41,163 nt of DNA from Acidobacteriaceae bacterium (GCA_030040425.1 JASHTS010000240.1:1-41163), one strand, 5' to 3'. Positions 16,304 through 25,316 are shown, counted from the first letter of the stretch. Notes: generated by a model from the sequence alone, not told the origin. Numbers and translations are program-made.

Positions 16304-18061
16304 CTACGAAGACTGCAACCGGCTGATAATCTCGATCCCCTCGCCTTCCGGGTTGTTGCGCGCCACGCAGGGCGCGTCAAAGAACATCACTGATCGAGAC
16401 TCCTGCGTGTAGCTCGGCCAATGCGGTAGCCCGCTGTGGTTCGGATTCCCGGTACGCGCAAAATCGACCCAGGCCGTGCTCATTTGCTTTGATAGCACAA
16501 AGGCGGCGGGGTCGCCGGCACTGTAGTGATCGCAAATCTCGGCATTGTCAAAGGCGAACGAGATCTCGCATGCATGAAAAGTGCCCGGCCGATTATCCAG
16601 CACCGGGGTGCGCCAGGAATAGACGTAGGAATAGGCCGGCGCGGCGCCCAATGCGGCCTTTCTCGCAACCTGCGTGAATGCAGGGATGCGCCAGCGTGCA
16701 GTCGCGATCGTTGCATAGAGGCCGAACGGAGTTGCATCCGGATACTCCCGCTTGTACGCCGCGACGATATCCCCCGCATCGCTCCCATAGATCTCGTGCA
16801 CCCGCCGGTTCATCTCCTCGATTGTCATGGAGGTTACTCCCGGATGGTCGACCCCGTTCACGCTCTCATGAAGATTCGTGCCCGTGATCAAGGGTACATC
16901 GGCTGAAATAGCCGGGGCTGCTGGATCGAAGGGATGGACTGGAAGAACGCGACCGTCCACCGTCGGTCCCCAGCCACTTTCGTCAAACGAATCACGACGA
17001 GCGGTCTTCGGCCTGGGCGTCTTTCGGATGGCCTCAGTTGCAGCGCCCGATAGTCGGTCCACGGGAATCTTCTGCAATTCTCGCACCTGCGACTTCTGCA
17101 ATCCGAGTTCGGCCAACAGCATTCCGGCCACTTGTTGCGAATAATCTGGCGTTAGCGCCCGGATAAAGGGCCCGCTTTGAATAATTGCGCGATGGAAGAG
17201 TCCCTTTGCAACCGGCATGGCCATCAGGGCAGCCACTTTGCCGCCTCCGCCCGATTGGCCAAAGATAGTTACGTTGTTTGGATCGCCTCCAAATATCGAA
17301 ATATGCGAGCGAACCCATTTGAGCACAGCCACCAAATCGAGCATTCCTATGTTGGCCGACAGAGCAAAGTCCTCGCCGCCGAGCGCTTCCAGATTCAGGT
17401 AACCGTACACGTTCAGTCGATGATTGTGATTCACGAGCACCACATCGTGATTGCGCGCCAGGCTCTCGCCTTCATAGGAAAGCAGATCGTGGCCGCTTCC
17501 TCCGGAGAAACCGCCTCCGTGCATATAGACCATCACTGGCCGTTTGCCGGCTCCGTTGATCTCCGGCGTCCAGATATTGACGCGAAGACAGTCCTCTCCA
17601 GGTACCTGCACAGCGCACCCGCGATGAAGCAGAAAGGCATCCTCATCCGCGTTCGCCAGGTTCTTGCCGTCCGTATCGAAATGGGCCGAGTCTTGTTGCG
17701 GACAGATTCTCCCGTACGCCAATGCATTGCGAATTCCTGCCCAGGGCTCCGGTTCCTTTGGCGGCATAAAACGGTTTGCGCCGGATGTAGACGCGCCGTA
17801 GGGAACGCCCTTGAAGATGTAAATGCCATTTCGCCTGAAGCCGCGAACTTTTCCCGCAATGGTTGCGACTACCGTGGCATCATCCGAAGCCACAACTTTG
17901 CTTCGCCCGCAAGAGGCCGTCGGCTGGCGTACCGCCTCCTGGGCATCTGCCGCGGCCGATGCGACGCCGCAGGATAATGCGACTGCCTTGCTCGCAATCC
18001 CCGCACTGCAAGCTGCAATGCCGCTCAATACTTTTCTCCGGCTCGTTGAAACTCGGTTCAC
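16304..18061 (-). CDS. Type B carboxylesterase, Tat-exported
   Basis: Alpha/beta-hydrolase of the carboxylesterase/cholinesterase family, 585 aa. Tat-like signal SRRKVLSGIAACSAG near residues 7-21. Motifs: oxyanion-hole region YMHGGGFSGGSG, nucleophile elbow FGQSGGGGKVAAL, acidic region around GTNLHESVNG, and the catalytic-histidine region TFHACEISFAFDN. The start is a GTG whose bases overlap the TGA of the upstream amidohydrolase gene (GTGA, 18061-18058), so the two are translationally coupled. It may remove acetyl or other ester groups from sugars before fucosidase action, or act on lactones; inferred from context. The true substrate cannot be read from the sequence. Confidence 0.9.
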   Translation of the reverse strand: MNRVSTSRRKVLSGIAACSAGIASKAVALSCGVASAAADAQEAVRQPTASCGRSKVVASDDATVVATIAGKVRGFRRNGIYIFKGVPYGASTSGANRFMPPKEPEPWAGIRNALAYGRICPQQDSAHFDTDGKNLANADEDAFLLHRGCAVQVPGEDCLRVNIWTPEINGAGKRPVMVYMHGGGFSGGSGHDLLSYEGESLARNHDVVLVNHNHRLNVYGYLNLEALGGEDFALSANIGMLDLVAVLKWVRSHISIFGGDPNNVTIFGQSGGGGKVAALMAMPVAKGLFHRAIIQSGPFIRALTPDYSQQVAGMLLAELGLQKSQVRELQKIPVDRLSGAATEAIRKTPRPKTARRDSFDESGWGPTVDGRVLPVHPFDPAAPAISADVPLITGTNLHESVNGVDHPGVTSMTIEEMNRRVHEIYGSDAGDIVAAYKREYPDATPFGLYATIATARWRIPAFTQVARKAALGAAPAYSYVYSWRTPVLDNRPGTFHACEISFAFDNAEICDHYSAGDPAAFVLSKQMSTAWVDFARTGNPNHSGLPHWPSYTQESRSVMFFDAPCVARNNPEGEGIEIISRLQSS

Positions 18062-18927
18062 GTCTGTTGCACCTCAAGTTTGTAAACGTTGATGGCGTTT
18101 GCGCGCCAAAACTTCTTCTGTTCCTCGTGAGAGAGGCGAGCCACTGCGGATTCAGCACAACTTACCCAGGAACTGTACGGTGCGGCAAGAGTAAGAACAG
18201 GCCAATCCGATCCGAACATAATGCGGTCTGTTCCGAATGCCTCCAGGACCACGTCAAAGTAGGTTTGCAAATCGTCAATGCTACGCGCTGTCCAATCCGC
18301 CTCCGTGACCATCCCGGACACCTTGCAATACACGTTCTCACGCTGCGCGAGTTTTCGGATGTTGGACCTCCACGGCTCCAACATTCTGCTTCTGATTTGC
18401 GGTTTACCGATGTGATCGAGCAAGAAGACCTGGTTCGGATGGCGATCGACAAATTCGATCACGTCGGGAAGTTGACGCTCGAAGACCAGAAGTTCGTAGA
18501 CGAGATTCAGATTTTTCAGATGCGAGATGCCGCGATTAAAATCCTCCCGAAGCACATAGGCTTCATCGGCTTCGTCCTGCAAAATATGTCGTAGACCCTT
18601 CAGCTTGGGAAGCGCCGCAACCGACTCGAGAATAGGCAGGACGCCGGCGTCTGCCAGCGGCGCCCAGCCTACCACTGCGCAAATGAGCTCGCTGCCGGCG
18701 GCCAGCTCCGATAGCCACTGTGTCTCTTCAAGGCTTTGGCGCGCTTGCACAACGATCGTTCCGCTGATCTGGTTCTCGCGGGCGACAACGGCTAGATCCT
18801 CCATAAGAAAATCGCGTTGCAGCACAGCCATGTTTTCTGTTATCCACGGAAACTCGTGGGCCGCATATCGCCACAAGTGATGGTGGGCGTCGATGCGTCC
18901 GTGATTTGCCTTGCTGGTTGATTTCAT
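18058..18927 (-). CDS. L-fuconolactonase-like amidohydrolase (amidohydrolase_2)
   Basis: Metal-dependent lactone hydrolase of the COG3618 amidohydrolase-2 group, 289 aa, matching the usual size of L-fuconolactonases. Motifs: RIDAHHHLW (11-19) with the metal-binding D13, H15 and H17, LLDHIGKPQI, VYCKVSGMVTEADW and IMFGSDWPV. Members hydrolyse L-fucono-1,5-lactone or related sugar lactones. The frame is open to 19167, but those extra 80 residues are low-complexity without homology and cover the uxuA-like remnant, so ATG 18927 is chosen. First gene of a two-gene unit with the carboxylesterase. It supplies the step between the dehydrogenase and dehydratase at 14258-16288. Confidence 0.88.
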   Translation of the reverse strand: MKSTSKANHGRIDAHHHLWRYAAHEFPWITENMAVLQRDFLMEDLAVVARENQISGTIVVQARQSLEETQWLSELAAGSELICAVVGWAPLADAGVLPILESVAALPKLKGLRHILQDEADEAYVLREDFNRGISHLKNLNLVYELLVFERQLPDVIEFVDRHPNQVFLLDHIGKPQIRSRMLEPWRSNIRKLAQRENVYCKVSGMVTEADWTARSIDDLQTYFDVVLEAFGTDRIMFGSDWPVLTLAAPYSSWVSCAESAVARLSHEEQKKFWRANAINVYKLEVQQT

Positions 18928-18960
18928 CTTCAAGCGAATTTTAGCCCTACGGTTTGGAAT

Positions 18961-19095
18961 ATGGTTTATGACGAGGGCGTTGAAGGCATCCTTCCCTCCA
19001 TTTCTCGCGACGAGTTGTGGCGCCGATTCACCAGGTTTCTGGAAGAGATTGCTCCGGCGGCGGAAAAGGCCGGCGTCCGCCTGGCGCTGGGTGGG
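18961..19095 (+). pseudogene. Remnant of mannonate dehydratase (UxuA-like)
   Basis: The plus frame from 18961 reads VYDEGVEGILPSISRDELW then RFLEEIAPAAEKAGVRLAL. This matches the central segment of UxuA-type D-mannonate dehydratases, where the last residues are normally followed by HPDDPP. Here the similarity stops abruptly after RLAL and unrelated residues follow, so about 40 codons of a gene of about 350-400 remain. No start or stop context is preserved. It lies immediately beside the tRNA-Cys fragment, suggesting the gene was cut by the same integration or by later deletion. Mannonate dehydratase belongs to hexuronate catabolism and is related in kind to the sugar-acid genes nearby. Confidence 0.65.
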
Positions 19096-19222
19096 ACAGC
19101 TTGCTCCATCAAGGCAGATGTTCCCATGGCAGCCGGAAATCGATGTCAACCTGCCGCCTGACGCCATTTCCAGTCAGCGCCAACTGAACGCGGGATATGC
19201 CGTTTCAGGCTCCGAAGATATG

Positions 19223-19265
19223 GGGAGGCGCGGGCCGGGATCGAACCGGCGCATAAAGGTTTTGC
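19223..19265 (-). tRNA. 3' half of tRNA-Cys(GCA): probable attachment-site scar
   Basis: Minus-strand reading 19265 to 19223 fits tRNA-Cys positions 34-73: anticodon GCA, ACCTT (39-43), five-nt variable loop TATGC, T-arm GCCGG-TTCGATC-CCGGC, acceptor CCGCGCC and discriminator U73. The 5' half (GGCGCGG acceptor strand, D-arm, 5' anticodon stem) is absent: upstream bases do not pair. A cut exactly at the anticodon loop is typical of tyrosine-integrase att sites in tRNA genes. It is therefore not a working tRNA. Orientation predicts the integrated segment on the right side, with an intact tRNA-Cys beyond the window. Confidence 0.8.
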
Positions 19266-19359
19266 TGCTCCCGAAGAACCCTCCGCGGAAATAACCAACC
19301 ACAAATGCGCCGCAGCGCTCGCTGTCTTCTTCGCCACGATACAATTCCGCGCGAGTTTT

Positions 19360-21027
19360 TCACGCAGCGGACGGTTCTAGGACCTCGAGGCGCTGGTCGG
19401 CGGCGATGCGGCCCAACTCCTGGAGCGTGCCGGACGGCCAGTGAATATCGATGGCGGCCTGTGTTGCGCTGCCCAATCCAAAGTGAACGGTGAGATCGCT
19501 GCTGGATGCGTAGCCTACGCTGCTGCGCACCCATTGCACCTGTTTGCGGTTGGCGGAGGTGCAAACAATCTTTGCTCCGATGGCCGAGCGGTTGCTGCGC
19601 CGGCCCTGGAGTCGCAACTGCAGCCAGTGACGCATCGGGCTGCGGTTCCACCACAGCTCGGTAGGACCATTGAGCGCAGCCACGGCGGCGTCCAGCCGGC
19701 CGTCGCGATCGAAATCGGCAAAAACCGCCCCGCGATGTAGACGTGCGACCGCAAACTCAGATCCCATGGCCGCGGTCGCGTCAGTAAACCTGCCGCCGGT
19801 GTTAAGGAAAACTCGATTAGATTGTAGATCGCCGACATCGAGCCCGCCGCCGGCGGCGAACAAGTCAAGCCATCCGTCATTGTCCAGGTCCACAAGACCG
19901 CAGCCCCAACCGCTGCAGGGAAGACTCAAGTCAAGGAGGCCAGTCCTAGCGCCGCCGTCGGCAAACGCGCCTGCACCCTGATTCAGAAACACCTCCCAGC
20001 CTTCGTTGGCCAGCCCGGTGACCACGATGTCCGGAAGGCCGTCGCCATCGATATCGCCAAAGTCCGCGCCCATGCCGGAGATGCTGCGTCCGTCCATGTT
20101 GTAGGCCACACCCGCGTCGAGGCCGGTTTCCTCAAAGCCGTGTCCCCAGTTGCGGAACAGCAGGTTGGGAGCATTGTCGTTGGCGACGAACAAAGCAGGG
20201 CAATGGTCGCCCGCGAAGTCCGCAACGGCGATGCCCATGCCTTTGCCCTCGAGTCGGGGCAGACCCCCCTTCGCCATTACTTCAGTAAATGTTCCGTCCC
20301 CGTCGTTGTGGAAGAGCTGCATGGGCTCGGGATGATAGAGATCAGGGTGGCAATAGGTACGCCGCTCATGGCCAAGCCCTGAACAGACGGGATCGGTCCC
20401 CGGCGCCCAATCGCAGTAATTGGAGATGAACAGGTCGAGCCTTCCGTCGTTGTCGTAGTCGATCCATGCCGCCGCAACGGACCACAGCTGCCGCGCCGCG
20501 CGCTCCGTACGCGATGGCGAAAGCCCCGCCTGGCGCGTGATGTCAGTAAAGGTCCCATTGCCGTTATTGCGATAAAGCGTGTTTCCGTGCACGCCCGCGA
20601 CGAACAGATCCTCATGGCCGTCATTGTTGAAATCACCCACAGCCACGCCCATGCCGTAGCCTTGCCCCTGCAACCCCGCGGCGGCAGTGACGTCGGTAAA
20701 GGTGCCGTCGCGATTGTTGCGGTAGAGTCGGTTCCAATACTCCGGGCCGGTTTTGATCAAGGACGGCAAGGCGGCGCCATTGACGCAATAAAGATCAGGC
20801 CAGCCGTCGCCGTCGAAGTCGATCACGCCCAGGCCGCCGGGCATGGTTTCAACCTGGTATTTGTACCCCTCGGCGCCGTTGCGCAAGATGAAGTCGAGGC
20901 CATTGGCTGGAGCACCGTTGGTCATCCGCAGAGCGGCGTCCAGCGAAGCGGGAAGCGATCGCCGTACCGTGGTCGCCGCCATGATTACGGCGGAATCGCG
21001 AAGAAACCCTCGTCTGCTCGATTTCAT
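19360..21027 (-). CDS. CRTAC1/UnbV-type FG-GAP repeat protein, Tat-exported
   Basis: Secreted beta-propeller protein, 555 aa from ATG 21027. Tat signal SSRRGFLRDSAV near residues 3-14. At least six FG-GAP/VCBS repeats are visible by Ca-binding DxDxDG motifs: DFDGDGWPDL, DFNNDGHEDLF, DYDNDGRLDLF, DIDGDGLPDIV, DLDNDGWLDLF and DFDRDGRLDAA. Each is followed by a LYRNNGDGTFTDVT-like strand. The C-terminal 100 residues are an ASPIC/UnbV domain (HWLQLRLQGRRSNRSAIGAK, then VHFGLGSATQ and WPSG). Such proteins are often found in Acidobacteria beside TPR proteins and TonB receptors, as here; a cell-surface glycan-binding role is plausible but not shown. A longer open frame to 21168 lacks a signal. Promoter candidate at 21188-21217. 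Confidence 0.9.
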   Translation of the reverse strand: MKSSRRGFLRDSAVIMAATTVRRSLPASLDAALRMTNGAPANGLDFILRNGAEGYKYQVETMPGGLGVIDFDGDGWPDLYCVNGAALPSLIKTGPEYWNRLYRNNRDGTFTDVTAAAGLQGQGYGMGVAVGDFNNDGHEDLFVAGVHGNTLYRNNGNGTFTDITRQAGLSPSRTERAARQLWSVAAAWIDYDNDGRLDLFISNYCDWAPGTDPVCSGLGHERRTYCHPDLYHPEPMQLFHNDGDGTFTEVMAKGGLPRLEGKGMGIAVADFAGDHCPALFVANDNAPNLLFRNWGHGFEETGLDAGVAYNMDGRSISGMGADFGDIDGDGLPDIVVTGLANEGWEVFLNQGAGAFADGGARTGLLDLSLPCSGWGCGLVDLDNDGWLDLFAAGGGLDVGDLQSNRVFLNTGGRFTDATAAMGSEFAVARLHRGAVFADFDRDGRLDAAVAALNGPTELWWNRSPMRHWLQLRLQGRRSNRSAIGAKIVCTSANRKQVQWVRSSVGYASSSDLTVHFGLGSATQAAIDIHWPSGTLQELGRIAADQRLEVLEPSAA

Positions 21028-21187
21028 GTTCCGCTCGACATTGCACTCCCGCCCGGCCCGGCCACCAGCATATATGGACGCGGCGCCAAGGCGTCTCTCT
21101 GCCGCAGCGGATCTCTCCACCGCCTGCGTTTCCGATCGAACGGGGCAACCAAAATAGCTCTGCGGCATTCTATATGCATCGAGAGGA

Positions 21188-21217
21188 AATAGAGCGAGAA
21201 AGCCGGGCTGAGGTCAA
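21188..21217 (-). promoter_or_regulatory. Promoter candidate of CRTAC1 gene
   Basis: Minus strand: TTGACC (21217-21212), 18-bp spacer, TCTATT (21193-21188). The -10 is weak (4 of 6). It would give a 150-nt leader. The interval 21028-21645 otherwise contains no supported gene. Confidence 0.35.
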
Positions 21218-21466
21218 AAACAAAGCCGCGGAGAACCCGAAAGCAGGGAGCATTCTCGCGAAAACAGCGCAGAGCCACAAGTTTTCCCGGTTTGCGTCCA
21301 TTTCGCCTGGGCGCCCATGTGGCGCCGATTCGTTGCTGGAACTGCCGGAAAACAACCAGCCAGATGAAGGTGTCAACGTGCCCGCGCAGCGGTTGCGCAG
21401 CGCTTGCATGCTCTTGTAGAGCGAAGCCTCGGGTCACGGTGTTGATGGGCACCTTTATATCCTCCA

Positions 21467-21511
21467 AAGTTCTCTTTTCCTCCAAGTTCTCTTTTCCTCC
21501 AAGTTCTCCTT
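21467..21511. repeat. 17-bp tandem repeat, about 2.6 copies
   Basis: AAGTTCTCTTTTCCTCC at 21467-21483 and 21484-21500, then a partial third copy AAGTTCTCC. It is a pyrimidine-rich run on the plus strand (GGAGG-rich on the minus strand) that ends at the -35 of the second TonB-receptor promoter. Confidence 0.85.
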
Positions 21512-21539
21512 GACAGCGATACCGCGACCCACGTAATGT
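21510..21539 (+). promoter_or_regulatory. Promoter of second TonB-dependent receptor
   Basis: -35 TTGACA at 21510-21515, 18-bp spacer, -10 TAATGT at 21534-21539. The leader would be about 100 nt, with AGAGGAG at 21631-21637 as ribosome site 8 bp before the ATG at 21646. Confidence 0.5.
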
Positions 21540-21645
21540 GAATCACCGTTGGCGTTAACGTACACGGACAGCGGTGTCACACTTCCCCCAACACGCTTGC
21601 ACGCACCGAGGGCGCGACTTCCGCGAAAAGAGAGGAGTCTGCAAC

Positions 21646-24600
21646 ATGCTCTGGAGGCTTTTTCCCCGATATAATCGTATGATTTTATTCGCCGGCTTGT
21701 TCGTGGCCGCGTGGCTGGTAGCGGTTTGCCCGCCGCTTTGCGCGCAAACCGACCAGGGAACAATTACGGGTACGATCACGGACTCGCAGGGCGCACTCGT
21801 TCCCGGCGCCCAAGTCACACTCACGAACAGCGGAACAGGGCTGGTGCTGCAAACGCACGCGAATCAGGATGGATTGTATGTTTTCTCTCCGGTCAGGATT
21901 GGAAGTTTCTCAATCTCCGCGTCGTCCAAGGGATTCGAGACGGTGACCCAGAACAACCTGACCCTGGACGTGAATCAGACCCTTACCGTGAATCTCGAGT
22001 TGCGGCCAGGCAGTGTTGCTGAGACGGTTACCGTCCAAGGAGGAGCAGCGCAGTTGCTGCAGAGCGAGGAGGCGTCGACGGGGCAGGTAATGAGCTCGCG
22101 CGTTATCAACGAGACGCCGCTGGCCTTGCGCAATTACGTCTTCATTGCGCAGCTGGCAGCGGGAGTGACGGAGTCGCAAGGATCGCGCGGCGAAGGCCGC
22201 GGCGATTTTGACGCCAATGGGCTGCGCGCGGAGCAGAACAATTTCATTCTCGACGGAGTGGACAACAACAGCAACCAGGTGGACTTTCTGAACGGGGCCA
22301 GCTTCGTGGTCAAGCCGCCGCCGGACGCACTGGCGGAGTTCAAGGTGCAGACCAGCGACTATGACGCGGAGTTTGGCCACTCGGCGGGCGCGGTGGTGAA
22401 TGCGTCGATCAAGAGCGGGACCAACGAGATTCACGGCGACGTGTGGGAGTACGTGCGCAACAACGACCTGGCCGTGGCGCGCGATTTCTTCAACCGTACA
22501 CCTCAATCGCAGCCGGCTTACCACCAGAATCAGTTTGGGGGGACCATCGGCGGGCCGATCGTCAAGAATAGGCTGTTCTGGTTCGGCGACGTGGAAGCGC
22601 TGCGCATTGTGTCCCCGTCGACCAACACTTACACGGTGCCGACGGCGCTGATGCGCACGGGCAATTTTAGCGAGCTGCTGAACACGAGCCTGACGGGCGA
22701 CAGCCAGCCGGTGACCCTCTATGAACCGGGCTCGGGCGGAGCCACGCCGCTGACATGTGGTGGGCAGCCAAACGTCTTATGCGCAAACCAGATTGACACG
22801 GTGGCGCAGGCAATTCTGAACCTGTATCCGAGCCCGAACAACGGCGCACCCGGCCAGACCTACAACAACTACGTGGTGAACACCAGCACCGGCGACAACA
22901 CCGTCCAATGGGACGGGCGGCTGGACTGGGATCCGAGCCAGCACGACCAGGCTTTTTTCCGCATGAGCTATTACAACGAGCGGGGAACCTATGAGCCGCC
23001 GCTCGGCTTCATTCTGGACGGGGGCGGGTACGGCGGCGACGGATCCAATGTGAACATGGGTGAGAACTACGCCCTGAGCGAGACACATGATTTTTCCTCG
23101 AACCTGGTCAACGAGTTTCGGTTTGGATACAACTGGGGACACCCGCAGTGGGTACCGCTGAGCTACGACACGAATGTCTCGGCCCAGGAGGGTCTCGGAG
23201 GCATCCCGTACTCGCCAGGGAATGGCGGATTGCCGAGTACCTCGATAAGCGGATTGAGCGGAATCGGCGGACCGCAGTGGTATCCGGCCATTGAGTATGA
23301 AAATGTCTTCCAGTTCCTGGACGACGTGACCAAGGTTGTAGGTAGGCACACGATCAAGTTCGGGGCGGATTTTCAGCACGTGCGCGTGGCCACAACGGCG
23401 CCGATTGCCCCGCACGGGGCCTATAGCTTCAGTGGGTTCTACACCGGAGCGCCGGGGGTGAGCTTTACCGGATTTGGCGGTGCCGATTTTTTGGCTGACG
23501 GCGATGCGCCGCCGGGCTCGGCAGCAGGGACTACGCCGGGTTCAATCAACTCCGCGGAGTTGACTGCGTTTTTTAACATCGACGATGTGCGGTGGTATCG
23601 TGCCGGTTATGTTCAGGACACGTGGAAGACCACGCAGAAACTGACAGTCAACCTCGGCCTTCGCTATGGGAATTTTCAGCCGATGTACGAGCGCCATGAC
23701 CACCAGGCGTTATGGTATCCCACTTCGATTGCTCCGGGAGCGGGAACCTCGAATTACGTCCTGGCCAACAGCCAGAAGAACACCTACCTTGCGCCGGGAT
23801 TCCTGAGTTTGCTGGCCAAGGACAACATCGGGTTGTCGTACACTGCCAACCGCTCCCTGGTGAATCCGCAGTACACGCAGTTTGCGCCGCGCGTGGGGAT
23901 CGATTTTGCGGCGACAAACAAACTGGTGGTGCGCAGCGGATTCGGACTGTTCTTCGGAGGGCTGGAAAGCATCGGCGGCGCGCCCAACCTGGGCTACAGC
24001 TACCCCTTCCAGTACACGGTGAATTTTTATAGCCCGTCCTGCGTGCTGGTCTCGAACGATTGCCAGAGCATCGGGCAGGCTTATGGTATCAACCTGGCGA
24101 CCGGATTTTCTACGCAGCCCGGCTGGAACAACGGGTTGGCGAACGATCCAAGCCCGTCGACGCCGGGGTTGATCGGGACGCAGGCGCAGTACAAGACGCC
24201 GTACACGCAGCAGTGGAACCTGGCCACAGAGTATGCGCTCTCCAACACCATGAGCCTGACCGTGGCGTACGTGGGCAACAACTCGCGGCATCTCGAGGGC
24301 TTCCCTGACCAGAACGCCCCCGACGGGCTGGTGGGCCCGAGCGACAACGCCAATCATGACCGTCCGGCGCCGGATTTCGGCGGATCGCAGTTCGACATGC
24401 ACGAGGGCGTGAGCGAGTACAACGCTCTACAGGTTACGCTACAGAAGCACTACTTTAACGGGCTCTCGTTCCTCACCGACTACACGTGGGGCCACGCGCT
24501 GGACGACACAGAGACCCCGCTGAACGGCGGATCAAATCTCTATCGCATGCCTTTAAATCTGCCCATGATCGCGGAGTTTGCGAGTTCGGACTGGGATGTT

Positions 24601-25263
24601 CGCCAGCGCTACTCCCTGAATGGGCAGTATGACCTGCCTGTCGGGGAAGGGAAAAAGTGGATGAACCGCGGCGGGCTCATCAACGAGGCGCTGGGCGGTT
24701 GGAGCGGCGACTTGGTCTTCATTGCGCAAACCGGCGTGCCCGTCTCCATCGGCGCGAACAACTCAGGAGCGAACGGCGCGAATGCAAGGCGGGCAATCCT
24801 GATTGCGAATCCGTTCGCAGCGGGAGGAATGCCGAACAGCACCAACCCGGGAACCGCGTGCGCTGCCGGCACCAAGAACATCACGCACTGGTACAACCCG
24901 TGCGCCTTCGACAATCCGCTACCGGGAAGCAACATTCCCAACACCCAAACGGTTGCAAACCCCATCGGTTCGCCGATTACTGCGGCTGCGGCGGTGCTGC
25001 CGTACGTGGGCTCAGCGCGCAACCAGGTTGTGGGGCCGGGCTACCAGCGCATCAACACGTCGCTCTTCAAGGACTTTAAGACTTACGAGAGCCAGTATCT
25101 GCAATTCCGCGCCGACGCTTTCAATCTCTTCAACACCCCGGCCTTCAACAACCCGGGCAATGGCATCAATTCCAATGGCGGGCAGATCACGAGCACGCAT
25201 GACATGGGGCAGTTCACGCCTAACTCGCGCTTCCTTCAGTTGGCATTGAAGTATTATTTCTGA
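21646..25263 (+). CDS. TonB-dependent receptor, Oar-like
   Basis: Outer-membrane TonB-energised receptor, 1205 aa, full length. Order: signal segment (MILFAGLFVAAWLVAVCPPL, about residues 12-31), carboxypeptidase-regulatory-like domain (about 37-120: GTITGTITDSQGALVPGAQV), plug with NFILDGVDNNSNQVDF and SAGAVVNASIKSGTNEIHGD, then a long barrel with GGTIGGPIVKNRLFWFGD, FLTDYTWGHALDDTE and a final aromatic strand ending LALKYYF, the usual C-terminal phenylalanine signal for outer-membrane insertion. ATG 21646 is preferred over 21574 because of AGAGGAG at 21631-21637. A TPR gene follows 53 bp downstream, and a CRTAC1 gene is divergent; the trio is probably one uptake module. Substrate unknown. 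Confidence 0.95.
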   Translation: MLWRLFPRYNRMILFAGLFVAAWLVAVCPPLCAQTDQGTITGTITDSQGALVPGAQVTLTNSGTGLVLQTHANQDGLYVFSPVRIGSFSISASSKGFETVTQNNLTLDVNQTLTVNLELRPGSVAETVTVQGGAAQLLQSEEASTGQVMSSRVINETPLALRNYVFIAQLAAGVTESQGSRGEGRGDFDANGLRAEQNNFILDGVDNNSNQVDFLNGASFVVKPPPDALAEFKVQTSDYDAEFGHSAGAVVNASIKSGTNEIHGDVWEYVRNNDLAVARDFFNRTPQSQPAYHQNQFGGTIGGPIVKNRLFWFGDVEALRIVSPSTNTYTVPTALMRTGNFSELLNTSLTGDSQPVTLYEPGSGGATPLTCGGQPNVLCANQIDTVAQAILNLYPSPNNGAPGQTYNNYVVNTSTGDNTVQWDGRLDWDPSQHDQAFFRMSYYNERGTYEPPLGFILDGGGYGGDGSNVNMGENYALSETHDFSSNLVNEFRFGYNWGHPQWVPLSYDTNVSAQEGLGGIPYSPGNGGLPSTSISGLSGIGGPQWYPAIEYENVFQFLDDVTKVVGRHTIKFGADFQHVRVATTAPIAPHGAYSFSGFYTGAPGVSFTGFGGADFLADGDAPPGSAAGTTPGSINSAELTAFFNIDDVRWYRAGYVQDTWKTTQKLTVNLGLRYGNFQPMYERHDHQALWYPTSIAPGAGTSNYVLANSQKNTYLAPGFLSLLAKDNIGLSYTANRSLVNPQYTQFAPRVGIDFAATNKLVVRSGFGLFFGGLESIGGAPNLGYSYPFQYTVNFYSPSCVLVSNDCQSIGQAYGINLATGFSTQPGWNNGLANDPSPSTPGLIGTQAQYKTPYTQQWNLATEYALSNTMSLTVAYVGNNSRHLEGFPDQNAPDGLVGPSDNANHDRPAPDFGGSQFDMHEGVSEYNALQVTLQKHYFNGLSFLTDYTWGHALDDTETPLNGGSNLYRMPLNLPMIAEFASSDWDVRQRYSLNGQYDLPVGEGKKWMNRGGLINEALGGWSGDLVFIAQTGVPVSIGANNSGANGANARRAILIANPFAAGGMPNSTNPGTACAAGTKNITHWYNPCAFDNPLPGSNIPNTQTVANPIGSPITAAAAVLPYVGSARNQVVGPGYQRINTSLFKDFKTYESQYLQFRADAFNLFNTPAFNNPGNGINSNGGQITSTHDMGQFTPNSRFLQLALKYYF

Positions 25264-25316
25264 AGGGTTGGGCGAGCCTGAAACACGCGAGCGCGCCGGC
25301 ACTCCGTCAATAGGTC

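Noticed and set aside
18928..19167. Extended N-terminus of the amidohydrolase
   Set aside because: The 80 extra residues have no family similarity and lie antisense to the mannonate-dehydratase remnant; the domain begins right after ATG 18927.
19205..19300. A complete tRNA gene
   Set aside because: Only positions 34-73 are present; the 5' acceptor strand, D-arm and 5' anticodon stem cannot be formed from the adjacent bases.
21024..21485. 153-codon minus-strand open frame upstream of the CRTAC1 gene
   Set aside because: No family features, runs through the tandem repeat and overlaps the CRTAC1 start in another frame.
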